A DNA stretch of 56,805 nucleotides from an uncultured Prevotellaceae bacterium (GCA_902775475.1 CACYME010000032.1:1-56805); one strand, 5' to 3'; counted from the first letter of the stretch, positions 1-7,253 are shown. Numbers and translations are program-made. The notes: generated from the sequence alone by a model not told the origin.

Positions 1-4
1 GCTG

Positions 5-12
5 CAAAATTA
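5..12 (-). promoter_or_regulatory. Outward-facing -7 box at the left edge
   Basis: Read on the minus strand this is TAATTTTG followed by CAGC, a Bacteroidetes-type -7 box pointing out of the window. It lies 55 bp past the end of the truncated mod gene and suggests that another minus-strand gene starts just beyond the edge. No -33 TTTG is seen at the usual distance, so the call rests on the -7 box alone. Confidence 0.4.
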
Positions 13-66
13 CAAAATCTTGGGGGAAAGGCTCAGGTCTGGCCCCCTATTTTTATGGAATCTATA

Positions 67-1119
67 CTACTTCGCACTTTTATCGGACAGCAATAGTTTG
101 GGGTTTGTAAACTCACGCTCTGGGAGTATCTCCTTTAGCATTTTCGTTCCTGCGGTCGTAGTTCCTGCATCATCCCACCATGTAGTTGGTGGAACCCCCT
201 TTTTTTCAAGAGCCTGGCTTAAATAATACTTCTTTCCTAATGATGTTTTCCTTTTAACAATTAGCCCATCTTCATAGTATTTTTGCATCATTTCTTTAGA
301 ATACCGATAATAGCCTTCAATCCCTAAAAACTCATAATATGGGTTTCCTTTTCTGGCACCTCCAGGCCCATCTACAGGAGACAACTTCCAAGGTCCTCGT
401 GGGTCATTATCTGGATTCTTAAATTTTGTAGTATCAACCTGCTGCGGAATGCGAAACAAATTTTTTCTTGCAAACAGTTTTTCAAAAGACGATGAATAAA
501 CAAGTAGATAATTATGGTTGGGAGAAAAAAGCAAATCTCCACTTATAGATTCACGTGATTTCTGGAGAACGCAGGCAACAAAGTTCTTCGCATTGAATAT
601 TTCATCGCATAATAACTTGAGATTAGCTTGTTCATTATCATCAATTGAAATAAAAACGATTCCATCATCCGATAGTAGTTTCTTGGCTATTTTCAATCGT
701 TTATTCATAAAGGAAAGCCATTTACTATGTCTAAAGCCATCATCAGCATCTACATAGCAATCATTATATGTAAAATCAGAATGACCCGTGTTGTATGGCG
801 GATCGATGTAGATGACATCAATCTTTCCCTCATGGGTATAGCTGAGGGCGGTGAGTGCTTCGAGGTTGTCGCCCTCAATCAATATATGATTAGGAGCATC
901 AGGCTCGTCGCTCAACAGCGCCTTGTCTTTCACTTCGCGTAGAACGGGCAGCGATTCCCGCAGCCGTTCCTCCACGTCTTCCGGTTTGTCTTCCCACACC
1001 AGCCCATACTTCTTATGCTCACGCAACAGCCCGATGAGGCTGCTACGCTCGTCGATGCTGAGGCCCTCAAGAGTCTTCAACTTGCTGATGAGTTCAGATT
1101 TGTCAATTAGATTCTTCAT
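67..1119 (-). pseudogene. 3'-truncated type III R-M methyltransferase (Mod)
   Basis: A 350-residue N-terminal part of a beta-class N6-adenine DNA methyltransferase. It has the substrate-pocket motif IDPPYNTG (DPPY at residues 106-109) and the FISIDDNE block. The SAM-binding FxGxGT motif, which in this class follows DPPY by 200 or more residues, is absent. The frame stops at TAG shortly after FTNPK, the point where intact Mod proteins run into their second catalytic half; this family is normally about 530-640 residues. No res gene is visible beside it and a promoter for another gene starts 55 bp downstream, so it looks like the remnant of an R-M locus cut by a rearrangement. The segment below about position 790 is much more AT-rich than the first 100 codons. 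The start ATG is the first in frame. Enzymatic activity is unlikely without motif I. Confidence 0.85.
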
Positions 1120-1122
1120 GCT

Positions 1123-1133
1123 TGGTAGGAGCT
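1123..1133 (-). promoter_or_regulatory. Third arm copy next to the mod start codon
   Basis: In transcript direction this is GCTCCTACCAA, ending three bases before the ATG. It is identical to the first arm of the long hairpin (1348-1358) and so complementary to the second arm (1245-1254). The second arm can pair either with the first arm or with this copy, and the latter would bury the start region. Confidence 0.5.
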
Positions 1134-1160
1134 TTCAATCTGTTAGCAATCTGGTTTGTT

Positions 1161-1182
1161 GGAGGAGATTTGCAATCCCCGA
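1161..1182. repeat. REP-like palindrome, copy 1
   Basis: A short palindrome with arms GGAGATT and AATCCCC around TGC, followed by CGA. A more perfect copy (GGGGATT / AATCCCC) lies inside a coding sequence at 46447-46473. The shared flank TTGGAG...CCCCGA makes chance unlikely. It resembles the palindromic repeats spread by REP-associated transposases, but no such transposase is in the window. Confidence 0.55.
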
Positions 1183-1230
1183 TGTCACACATGCAGGCAC
1201 AAAAGAAGGCGTAACATCTTTCCAATGTAT

Positions 1231-1371
1231 TCGAAGTATAGGCCGCTCCTACCACAGATAGCCCCCCAAACAAACACAAATAGAAAGAGTACGCCTATAC
1301 AGGCGTGACTCTCTCGAACTGTTTGTTTGGGTTTTGTACAATTTGCTTTGGTAGGAGCCTTTATACTTCAA
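1231..1371. repeat. 141-bp imperfect inverted repeat (long hairpin)
   Basis: Nested complementary blocks from outside in are GAAGTATA (1233-1240) with TATACTTC (1362-1369), GCTCCTACCA (1245-1254) with TGGTAGGAGC (1349-1358), CCAAACAAAC (1266-1275) with GTTTGTTTGG (1321-1330), AGAGT (1286-1290) with ACTCT (1308-1312), and ACGCCT (1291-1296) with AGGCGT (1301-1306) around a 4-nt loop. Internal loops of unequal size separate the blocks, as in a folded RNA rather than a simple transposon end pair. Confidence 0.8.
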
Positions 1372-1524
1372 ACGTCATTCGACAAGAGAACACGAGTTCC
1401 TTTGCTGAAGCGAGCCGACCCTGCGGCCGGTTGCTTCTGTCTACCCACGATGTCGTTTGCACCGCATCCATCAGCACTCCCCCCTTTTGTCGCTACAACA
1501 TGGGGAGCAGACACAATGCAGTTG

Positions 1525-1532
1525 CAAAAATA
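1525..1532 (-). promoter_or_regulatory. Promoter -7 box of the mod leader
   Basis: TATTTTTG on the minus strand followed by CAAC, a good match to TAnnTTTG. Transcription would start near 1518, giving a leader of about 400 nt before the mod ATG. No clear -33 TTTG is seen. Confidence 0.5.
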
Positions 1533-1564
1533 CAAAAATATTTCCGATTAAACATATAAAAAGG

Positions 1565-1650
1565 AAAGAAATTTTCATAATTCCCATCATTCATACGACA
1601 GGAGAGGCTCATCAGTAGGGCTGATGATGATGTGAATTACGAAAATTTCT
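1565..1650. repeat. Long AT-rich inverted repeat
   Basis: The left arm starting AAGAAATTTTC followed by ATAATTC pairs over about 28 bp, with few mismatches, with the right arm ending GAATTACG then AAAATTTCTT. The loop holds a smaller CATCAG/CTGATG stem. A partial copy of the left arm (GAAAGAAATTTACATAATT) occurs near 2187. It lies between the mod promoter and the repeat at 1800-2095. It could be a terminator or a small palindromic element. Confidence 0.5.
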
Positions 1651-1799
1651 TACATTTTTTCAGAGGGCTGAGTAATTTTGCGCCAAAAACAGATGCCGAA
1701 TAGTGTTCAAAATTTCCACTAACAAAAAGTTCACGAGCGGGAGGCATTCTGGAGCGAAAAATGGCCTTTTTTGACCATTTTTGGTTTTTGGGGCAAGGA

Positions 1800-2095
1800 C
1801 GGCGAGCGCGAAAAAGTCGAAAAAGGGGCCAATTTTTGCACAAACCGCATGGTTCTGTGCAGCTTTTTCCGCATTTTTTGCCCTGTCTCTCGCTTTTTTA
1901 AGCACGCCAAATTTTCAAAAGTCAACGCCAAATTTTCAAAAGGCGTTGACTTTTGAAAGCCAGAAGGCCGCAAATTTTGCCAAAATCTTCGCAATCTCCT
2001 ATCTATCAGTCATTTAGCAAACCCTCTCAAAACTCGCTTATTTTCAGCCAAAACTTTACTCGTGGAAAATAATCGAGTTTTGGCGAGGGTCGAGT
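1800..2095. repeat. Intergenic three-hairpin repeat, copy 1
   Basis: Non-coding DNA that matches 45440-45765 at moderate identity. Both copies carry the same three hairpins in the same order: TGCACAAACC...GGTTCTGTGCA, then a 13-bp AAAAGTCAACGCC / GGCGTTGACTTTT stem, then a CCCTC-TCAAAACTCG type stem whose arms differ between copies yet still pair. Overlapping reading frames across it are K/F-rich and frame-inconsistent, so no gene is called. It may be a conserved structured RNA or an old mobile-element remnant. Confidence 0.6.
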
Positions 2096-2432
2096 GTTCA
2101 TTTTTACCACAAAACCGCCCGAAAATTAACATTCTTTCAAAGTTAGCGATGGTTTTGGCTGCTACCAATCCCCACAATCAGAAAATGAAAGAAATTTACA
2201 TAATTAACATAATTTTCTCGTGTACGGGTTGTACAGCTTGAAGATATTCACGATTCATTCTTGCGTCCCGTTGGTGGCAAGCGACCATAGGTCGAGCGCA
2301 CGGACATTCGCGAAAAAAAAATATTCATGTCGTCCATCTCGTCTCACTGCGGCAACCACACTGTTCGCTCTTTTTTTTTCACGTTTCTTCCAGTTTTTCT
2401 TTCAACCCCTTGGCTGTACCACTTTTTTTTGC
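2096..2432. other. Gene-free stretch upstream of the cupin lipoprotein
   Basis: AT-rich DNA with homopolymer A and T runs and a partial copy of the 1565 inverted-repeat arm near 2187. No reading frame here has the codon use of the neighbouring genes, and I see no RNA gene. Confidence 0.5.
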
Positions 2433-2440
2433 TACCTTTG
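2433..2440 (+). promoter_or_regulatory. Promoter -7 box, cupin lipoprotein
   Basis: TACCTTTG followed by CAAC, 33 bp upstream of the start codon. An imperfect -33 (TTGG) lies about 19 bp further up. Confidence 0.65.
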
Positions 2441-2473
2441 CAACACGGAAACAACTCTAAAAAAGGAAAGACG

Positions 2474-2974
2474 ATGAAAAAGATTCTCAATTGCGTGCTG
2501 GCCGCTACCCTCATCTTTGGCAGCCAAAGCATCCTGACATCGTGCAAGGAAGCCAACAGGAACACCCCGGCGACGGAGAACACGGCCGAGAACGGCGACG
2601 CGGAGCAACAGCAGGTAGTGTCTACCGAACTGATTCGTACCAGTCAGAGCTGGGACGGCGTAGAGCTGCCCGACTATCCGCAGGGACGTCCCGAGCTGGT
2701 GGCCGTGAAATACGTGTTCCCTGCCGGCAAGAAGCTGGGATGGCACCATCATGTGGCGATGAACTACGGCGTGCTGGTGCAGGGCGAGCTGACCATCATC
2801 GGCCAGGACGGCAAGGAGAAGGTGGTCCACGAGGGCGAGGCCGTCGTGGAGATGGTGGGAACCGTCCACCACGGCGAGAACCGTGGCACAAAGCCCGTCA
2901 TCCTCTACATGTTCTACCTCTCGCAGAAAGACCTGCCGCTGGCTGTTCAGCACCCCGACATCCCACTGGAATAG
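2474..2974 (+). CDS. Cupin-domain lipoprotein
   Basis: 166 residues. The N-terminus MKKILNCVLAATLIFGSQ with the lipobox LTSC is a type II signal peptide, so the mature protein should be lipid-anchored in the envelope. The rest is one small beta-barrel cupin: GWHHHVAMNYGVLVQGE carries the metal-binding His cluster, and GTVHHGENRG is the second motif with the remaining His. No substrate can be inferred. The start was chosen at this ATG because AAAAAGGAAAG precedes it and the signal peptide begins here; an upstream in-frame start would add a T-rich, non-protein-like stretch. The gene has its own promoter and lies 44 bp before uvrB, so read-through into uvrB is possible. The cupin assignment is firm; the role is unknown. 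Confidence 0.85.
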   Translation: MKKILNCVLAATLIFGSQSILTSCKEANRNTPATENTAENGDAEQQQVVSTELIRTSQSWDGVELPDYPQGRPELVAVKYVFPAGKKLGWHHHVAMNYGVLVQGELTIIGQDGKEKVVHEGEAVVEMVGTVHHGENRGTKPVILYMFYLSQKDLPLAVQHPDIPLE

Positions 2975-3018
2975 CACGAAGCTGACGGGCCCATTGCTTT
3001 CCCCACGCACCTAACGAA

Positions 3019-5046
3019 ATGGAATTCAAACTGACATCGAAATACCAGCCCACGGGCGACCAGCCCGAGGCCATCAGCGAGCTCACCGAGGGCGTGCTGC
3101 GTGGCGACCGTGCACAGGTGCTGCTGGGCGTGACGGGCTCGGGCAAGACGTTCACCATGGCCAACGTCATTGCCCGCGTGAACCGCCCCACCCTCATCCT
3201 AAGCCACAACAAGACGCTGGCGGCACAGCTCTTCGAGGAGATGCGCGGCTTCTTCCCCGAGAACGCCGTGGAGTACTACGTGAGCTACTACGACTACTAC
3301 CAGCCAGAGGCCTACCTGCCCCACACCGACACCTATATCGAAAAAGACCTGGCCATCAACGAGGAGATTGACCGTCTGCGCCTGAGTGCCGTATCGGCCT
3401 TACTGTCAGGCAGAAGAGACGTCGTGGTTGTATCATCCATTTCGTGCATCTACGGCATGGGCAGCCCCAACGCCCTCTCGGACAACGTCATCAGCATCCA
3501 GCAAGGGCAGCAGATGGACCGCAACGCCCTGCTGCGGAAGCTGGTGCAGTCGCTCTACGTGCGCAACGACCTGACGCTGGAGCGCGGCAACTTCCGCGTG
3601 AAGGGCGACACGGTGGACATCTACATGGCCTACAACGAGAAGATTCTACGCATCACGTTCTGGGACGACGAGATAGACAGCATCGAGGAGCTGGACCCCG
3701 TGACGCTCGACTGCCTGGGTCGCTATGCCGACTACAAGCTCTACCCCGCCAACCTCTTCATGACCACGCAGGAGCAGACGAACCGCGCCATACACGACAT
3801 CCAGGACGACCTGGTGAAGCAGGTGGCCTTCTTCGAGGAGCTGGGCGACGGCATCAAGGCACAGCGCATCAAGGAGCGCGTGGAGTACGACATGGAGATG
3901 ATCAAGGAGCTGGGCCACTGCTCGGGCATCGAGAACTACTCGCGCTACTTCGACGGACGCAAGCCGGGCGAGCGCCCCTACTGCCTGCTCGACTTCTTCC
4001 CCGAGGACTTCCTGCTCATCGTCGACGAGAGCCACGTCTCGGTGCCGCAGATTGGCGCCATGTACGGTGGCGACCGCGCCCGCAAGACCAACCTGGTGGA
4101 GTATGGCTTTCGCCTGCCCGCCGCCTTCGACAACCGACCGCTCACGTTCGACGAGTTTCAGGAGATGGTGCACCAGGTCATCTACGTCTCGGCCACGCCT
4201 GCCGACTTCGAGCTGCGGGAGGCCGAGGGCGTCGTGGTGGAACAGGTCATCCGCCCCACGGGCCTGCTCGACCCGGAGATTGAGGTGCGCCCCTCGGAAC
4301 ACCAGATTGACGACCTGATGGAGGAGATTCGCCAGCGGTCGGAGCGCCATGAGCGCACGCTGGTGACCACGCTGACGAAGCGCATGGCCGAGGAGCTGAC
4401 GGAATACCTGATGAACCACGGCGTGCAGACGGCCTACATCCACAGCGACGTGGCCACGCTGGACCGCGTGAAGATTCTCTCGGACCTGCGTGCCGGCGTC
4501 TACGACGTGCTGGTGGGCGTGAACCTGCTGCGCGAGGGCCTGGACCTGCCGGAGGTGTCGCTGGTGGCTATCCTCGATGCCGACAAGGAGGGCTTTTTGC
4601 GCTCACGCCGCTCGCTGGTGCAGACGGCTGGACGCGCTGCCCGCAACGTGAACGGACGCGTCATCATGTATGCCGACACCATCACCGGCTCCATGCAGGA
4701 GACCATCGACGAGACCAACCGACGACGCACGAAGCAGCTGGCCTACAACGAGGAGCACCACATCACGCCCACGCAAATCGTGAAAGCCATCCACGACAGC
4801 AGTCCGCTGAAACGCGACGACCGCCCGGACATCAAGGAACTGAAACTGGCTGCGGCGGCCGAGGGCGAGCCAATGGCTGGCATCGCCGCCGACCCCATCA
4901 TAGAGCACATGACGCGGCCGCAGATAGAAAAGCTCATAGCCGAGACCACACGCCGCATGAAGGAGGCCGCGAAGAAGCTCGACTTCCTGCAGGCAGCGCA
5001 ATACCGCGACGAAATCATCCGACTACAAAAGGAAATAGAGCTATAA
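3019..5046 (+). CDS. uvrB: UvrABC excinuclease subunit B
   Basis: 675 residues, the normal family length. UvrB is the damage-verifying helicase of nucleotide excision repair; it is loaded by UvrA and then recruits UvrC. Walker A is GVTGSGKT at residues 37-44. The DNA-inserting beta-hairpin YYVSYYDYYQPEAYLP follows near 85-105. Helicase motifs include VDESH, YVSATP, NLLREGLDLPEVSLV and QTAGRAARN. The C-terminal UVR motif (MKEAAKKLDFLQAAQYRDE), which contacts UvrC, is complete. A strong bidirectional terminator follows directly. Nothing is missing; this is a housekeeping gene. Confidence 0.98.
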   Translation: MEFKLTSKYQPTGDQPEAISELTEGVLRGDRAQVLLGVTGSGKTFTMANVIARVNRPTLILSHNKTLAAQLFEEMRGFFPENAVEYYVSYYDYYQPEAYLPHTDTYIEKDLAINEEIDRLRLSAVSALLSGRRDVVVVSSISCIYGMGSPNALSDNVISIQQGQQMDRNALLRKLVQSLYVRNDLTLERGNFRVKGDTVDIYMAYNEKILRITFWDDEIDSIEELDPVTLDCLGRYADYKLYPANLFMTTQEQTNRAIHDIQDDLVKQVAFFEELGDGIKAQRIKERVEYDMEMIKELGHCSGIENYSRYFDGRKPGERPYCLLDFFPEDFLLIVDESHVSVPQIGAMYGGDRARKTNLVEYGFRLPAAFDNRPLTFDEFQEMVHQVIYVSATPADFELREAEGVVVEQVIRPTGLLDPEIEVRPSEHQIDDLMEEIRQRSERHERTLVTTLTKRMAEELTEYLMNHGVQTAYIHSDVATLDRVKILSDLRAGVYDVLVGVNLLREGLDLPEVSLVAILDADKEGFLRSRRSLVQTAGRAARNVNGRVIMYADTITGSMQETIDETNRRRTKQLAYNEEHHITPTQIVKAIHDSSPLKRDDRPDIKELKLAAAAEGEPMAGIAADPIIEHMTRPQIEKLIAETTRRMKEAAKKLDFLQAAQYRDEIIRLQKEIEL

Positions 5047-5048
5047 AC

Positions 5049-5088
5049 AAAAAAGACAGGAGCCAGATGACCGGTTCCTGTCTTTTTT
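5049..5088. terminator. Bidirectional terminator between uvrB and the tRNA operon
   Basis: AAAAAAGACAGGA and its complement TCCTGTCTTTTTT flank a short loop that also contains CC/GG pairs. A-tract and T-tract make it usable by uvrB on the plus strand and by the tRNA transcript on the minus strand. Confidence 0.9.
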
Positions 5089-5099
5089 GCTTCGTCAAG

Positions 5100-5172
5100 A
5101 GCGGAATACGGGACTCGAACCCGCGACCCTCGGCTTGGGAAGCCAATGCTCTACCAACTGAGCTAATTCCGC
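5100..5172 (-). tRNA. tRNA-Gly (CCC)
   Basis: Full cloverleaf on the minus strand: acceptor GCGGAAT/ATTCCGC, D-arm GCTCAGTTGGTAGAGC, anticodon loop TTCCCAA (anticodon CCC) and T-loop GGTTCGAGTCC. The discriminator is U, usual for Gly. CCA is not encoded. It is the last gene of a three-tRNA transcript. Confidence 0.95.
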
Positions 5173-5248
5173 AAACTCGCCTGACTGACGCTAATGCCCT
5201 AAAAAACGGAAAAAGGGATTTCAACAATCCCTCATTATCCCTTTTTTG

Positions 5249-5321
<73 letters not shown>

Positions 5322-5330
5322 CTGCTCTTG

Positions 5331-5403
5331 TACACCCTCAGGGGCTCGAACCCTGGACACCCTGATTAAGAGTCAGGTGCTCTACCAACTGAGCTAAGGG
5401 TGC
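5331..5403 (-). tRNA. tRNA-Lys (CTT)
   Basis: Cloverleaf with acceptor GCACCCT/AGGGTGT (first pair G-U), anticodon stem CCTGA/TCAGG, loop CTCTTAA (anticodon CTT) and discriminator A. CCA is not encoded. First gene of the operon, 64 nt downstream of a complete promoter. Confidence 0.95.
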
Positions 5404-5466
5404 ATTAGAACGCTCCGCAACCGTCGTAACCATCGCTTCGAGCGTCTGTTTCTCCGATTGCGGGTG

Positions 5467-5498
5467 CAAAGGTATATATTTTTTCCCTTATCAGCAAA
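5467..5498 (-). promoter_or_regulatory. tRNA operon promoter
   Basis: On the minus strand TTTG, a 20-bp spacer and TACCTTTG form a textbook Bacteroidetes -33/-7 promoter. The -7 box and early transcribed region (TACCTTTGCACCCGCAATCG) are identical to those of the tRNA-Arg promoter at 30493. Confidence 0.85.
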
Positions 5499-5601
5499 TT
5501 TTGGACCCACTTTTTTTACCTCGACAGGCGTTTTTCTTGTTTTTGAGGCCGTTCACATCATTATTTTCACATGAAATGTGGCTTTTTCCAGCCTTTTTGC
5601 T

Positions 5602-5609
5602 TATCTTTG
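5602..5609 (+). promoter_or_regulatory. Promoter -7 box, trmN6 operon
   Basis: TATCTTTG followed by CGCC, 18 bp upstream of the trmN6 start, implying a leader of about ten nucleotides. Confidence 0.65.
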
Positions 5610-5627
5610 CGCCACAAAAGAAGAGCG

Positions 5628-6305
5628 ATGGCAAACGATTATTTCCAGTTCAGGCAGTTTTGCATCCATCAGAGCCGGTGCGCCATGAAGGTGGGCACCG
5701 ACGGCACCCTGCTGGGCGCATGGGCACACGGTGGGCAGCGCATTCTCGACATTGGAACGGGAACGGGACTCATCGCCCTGATGATGGCCCAGCGCTACAG
5801 CGACGCCCACGTGACGGGCATCGACATCAGCGAGGAGGCCGTGGCTCAGGCACAGGAGAACGTGGCGGCCTCGCCATTTGCCGAGCGGGTTGACATCCTA
5901 CAGCGCGACGTGGCCGACTATCAGGCGACGGAGAAGTTCGATGCCATCGTGAGCAACCCACCCTACTTCACCGATGCGCTGCACAGCCCCGACAAAGAGC
6001 GGACGATGGCCCGGCACACCGACACGCTGACCTACAGGATGCTGATGGACCGAAGCTGGCAGCTGCTCGGCGACGAGGGGGAGCTGAGCGTGGTAGTTCC
6101 CACCGACTGCAAAGGGCTGATGGAGAGCGAGGCCGTGCTGGCGGGCTTCTTCAAATGCAGGGAATGGCTGGTGAGGACGTCGGAGCGCAAGCCGCCCAAG
6201 CGCTGTCTGCTGGCCTTCGCCAAGCATCCCCGCTCGCTGGAAAGGGGCGAGGGGGCGCTGAACTCAGCATGGTACCAGGAACTGACAAAAGATTTCTACC
6301 TATGA
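5628..6305 (+). CDS. trmN6: tRNA1(Val) (adenine37-N6)-methyltransferase
   Basis: 225 residues. A class I SAM-dependent methyltransferase: ILDIGTGTGLIALMMAQ is the SAM-binding loop, VTGIDISEEAV holds the acidic residue that binds the ribose, and VSNPPYF (N110) is the catalytic NPPY of N6-adenine enzymes. Length and the N-terminal FQFRQFCIHQ...AMKVGTDGTLLGAW signature match the YfiC/TrmN6 family, which modifies A37 of tRNA-Val. The start at 5628 was chosen because the protein family begins near MANDYF and the promoter lies just upstream; the longer frame would start before the promoter. Its stop overlaps the next start as ATGA, so the two are translationally coupled. Confidence 0.9.
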   Translation: MANDYFQFRQFCIHQSRCAMKVGTDGTLLGAWAHGGQRILDIGTGTGLIALMMAQRYSDAHVTGIDISEEAVAQAQENVAASPFAERVDILQRDVADYQATEKFDAIVSNPPYFTDALHSPDKERTMARHTDTLTYRMLMDRSWQLLGDEGELSVVVPTDCKGLMESEAVLAGFFKCREWLVRTSERKPPKRCLLAFAKHPRSLERGEGALNSAWYQELTKDFYL

Positions 6306-7060
6306 AGATAACGTTACTACAAACCGACATTCGCTGGGCATCGCCCGAAGAGAATATTCGCCGCGCCGAGGAGATGATGGACCGTAGCGGCCATGCTGAC
6401 CTGTATGTGCTGCCCGAGATGTGGGCAACGGGCTTCGCCACGGTGCCGGAAGGAATTGCCGAGGAGGAAAAGGTTGCCGTCTCGCTGGCCTGGATGAAGG
6501 AAACAGCCTGCAAGCACGATTGCGCCATCAGCGGTAGTCTGGCCATCAGAGACGCAGAAGGGAACTACAGGAACCGCCACTACTTCGTCACCCCAGAGCA
6601 GGTGACCAGCTACGACAAGCGCCATCTGTTCACCCACGGCCATGAAGACGAGCACTATACCCGTGGAGAACGTGCCGTCATTGCGGAGTGGAAGGGATGG
6701 CGCCTGCTGCTGCAGACTTGCTACGACCTGCGCTTCCCCGTCTTCTCACGCTACGGGCTGGCGGGTGAGTATGATGCCATCATCTACGTGGCCAACTGGC
6801 CGGAGAAACGGCAGTTGGCCTGGGAGACGCTGACGAGAGCCCGCGCCATTGAGAACCAGTGCTTTGTGATAGCGGTGAACCGTGTTGGCGACGACGAGAA
6901 ATGCCACTACGCAGGAGGCTCTGTAGTGGTTGACCCAATAGGACACATCATCTGTACAGCCCAGACTGAAGAGCAGTCTGTCTGCACAGAACTGGATAGG
7001 GAAGCACTGCACCAGATGCGCCAGCGATTCCAGGTATTAGACGACCGAGACCGTCTTTAG
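6302..7060 (+). CDS. Nitrilase-family amidohydrolase, probable omega-amidase (YafV/Nit2-like)
   Basis: 252 residues of the carbon-nitrogen hydrolase fold. The catalytic triad is visible: E39 in LPEMW, K106 in YDKRHLF and C140 in QTCYDLRFPVF. The family hydrolyses alpha-ketoglutaramate or alpha-ketosuccinamate, products of glutamine transaminases. The internal motif ENQCFVIAVNRVG and the absence of a signal peptide fit a cytosolic repair amidase. It overlaps trmN6 by four bases and ends 10 bp from a convergent small gene. Substrate preference is inferred from family resemblance only. Confidence 0.85.
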   Translation: MKITLLQTDIRWASPEENIRRAEEMMDRSGHADLYVLPEMWATGFATVPEGIAEEEKVAVSLAWMKETACKHDCAISGSLAIRDAEGNYRNRHYFVTPEQVTSYDKRHLFTHGHEDEHYTRGERAVIAEWKGWRLLLQTCYDLRFPVFSRYGLAGEYDAIIYVANWPEKRQLAWETLTRARAIENQCFVIAVNRVGDDEKCHYAGGSVVVDPIGHIICTAQTEEQSVCTELDREALHQMRQRFQVLDDRDRL

Positions 7061-7070
7061 ATGTACCTTC

Positions 7071-7253
7071 TTAATCTACTGCATAGGCGATGACGACCAC
7101 GATGCCCATGATGATTGCAAGGGCAACAAGAATGCGCCAAAGCCATTTGGCCACTTTTTTCCGTCTCTCAAGAGCCATCAGGCTTTTACGCTTAAACTTG
7201 CTGGCTCCATCCATGTGATGGTGATGGTGGTGGTGATGTTTTTCTTCTGACAT
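7071..7253 (-). CDS. Small membrane protein with a native octahistidine tract
   Basis: 60 residues: MSEEK, eight consecutive His, a short basic linker (KFKRKSLMALERRKKVAK), then one strongly hydrophobic helix (LWRILVALAIIMGIVVVIAYAV). The layout suggests a cytoplasmic metal-binding tail on a single-span membrane protein. The start at MSEEK is preferred; a longer frame adds nine residues. I recognise no family. It converges on the amidase gene and lies downstream of no obvious operon partner. A metal-sensing or storage role would be speculation. Confidence 0.65.
   Translation of the reverse strand: MSEEKHHHHHHHHMDGASKFKRKSLMALERRKKVAKWLWRILVALAIIMGIVVVIAYAVD

Larger units (their letters stand above)
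1120..1518 (-). promoter_or_regulatory. Long structured leader of the truncated mod gene
   Basis: About 400 nt separate the promoter from the mod start. In transcript direction they contain a C/G-rich hairpin (arms around 1502-1510 and 1472-1484), a GAAGC/GCTTC stem near 1408-1440, a ~140 nt imperfect hairpin (1231-1371), a REP-like palindrome (1161-1182), and a third copy of one hairpin arm (1123-1132) that ends three bases before the ATG. No reading frame here looks like a protein. The leader of the intact mod at 25611-25926 has the same order of elements with different sequence. A regulatory RNA or attenuator is the simplest reading; a mobile hairpin element is the alternative. Confidence 0.55.

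Noticed and set aside
1660-2017. Several 60-90 codon frames on both strands
   Set aside because: K/F-rich and overlapping in several frames, with no ribosome site. The sequence is better explained by conserved hairpins shared with 45440-45765.
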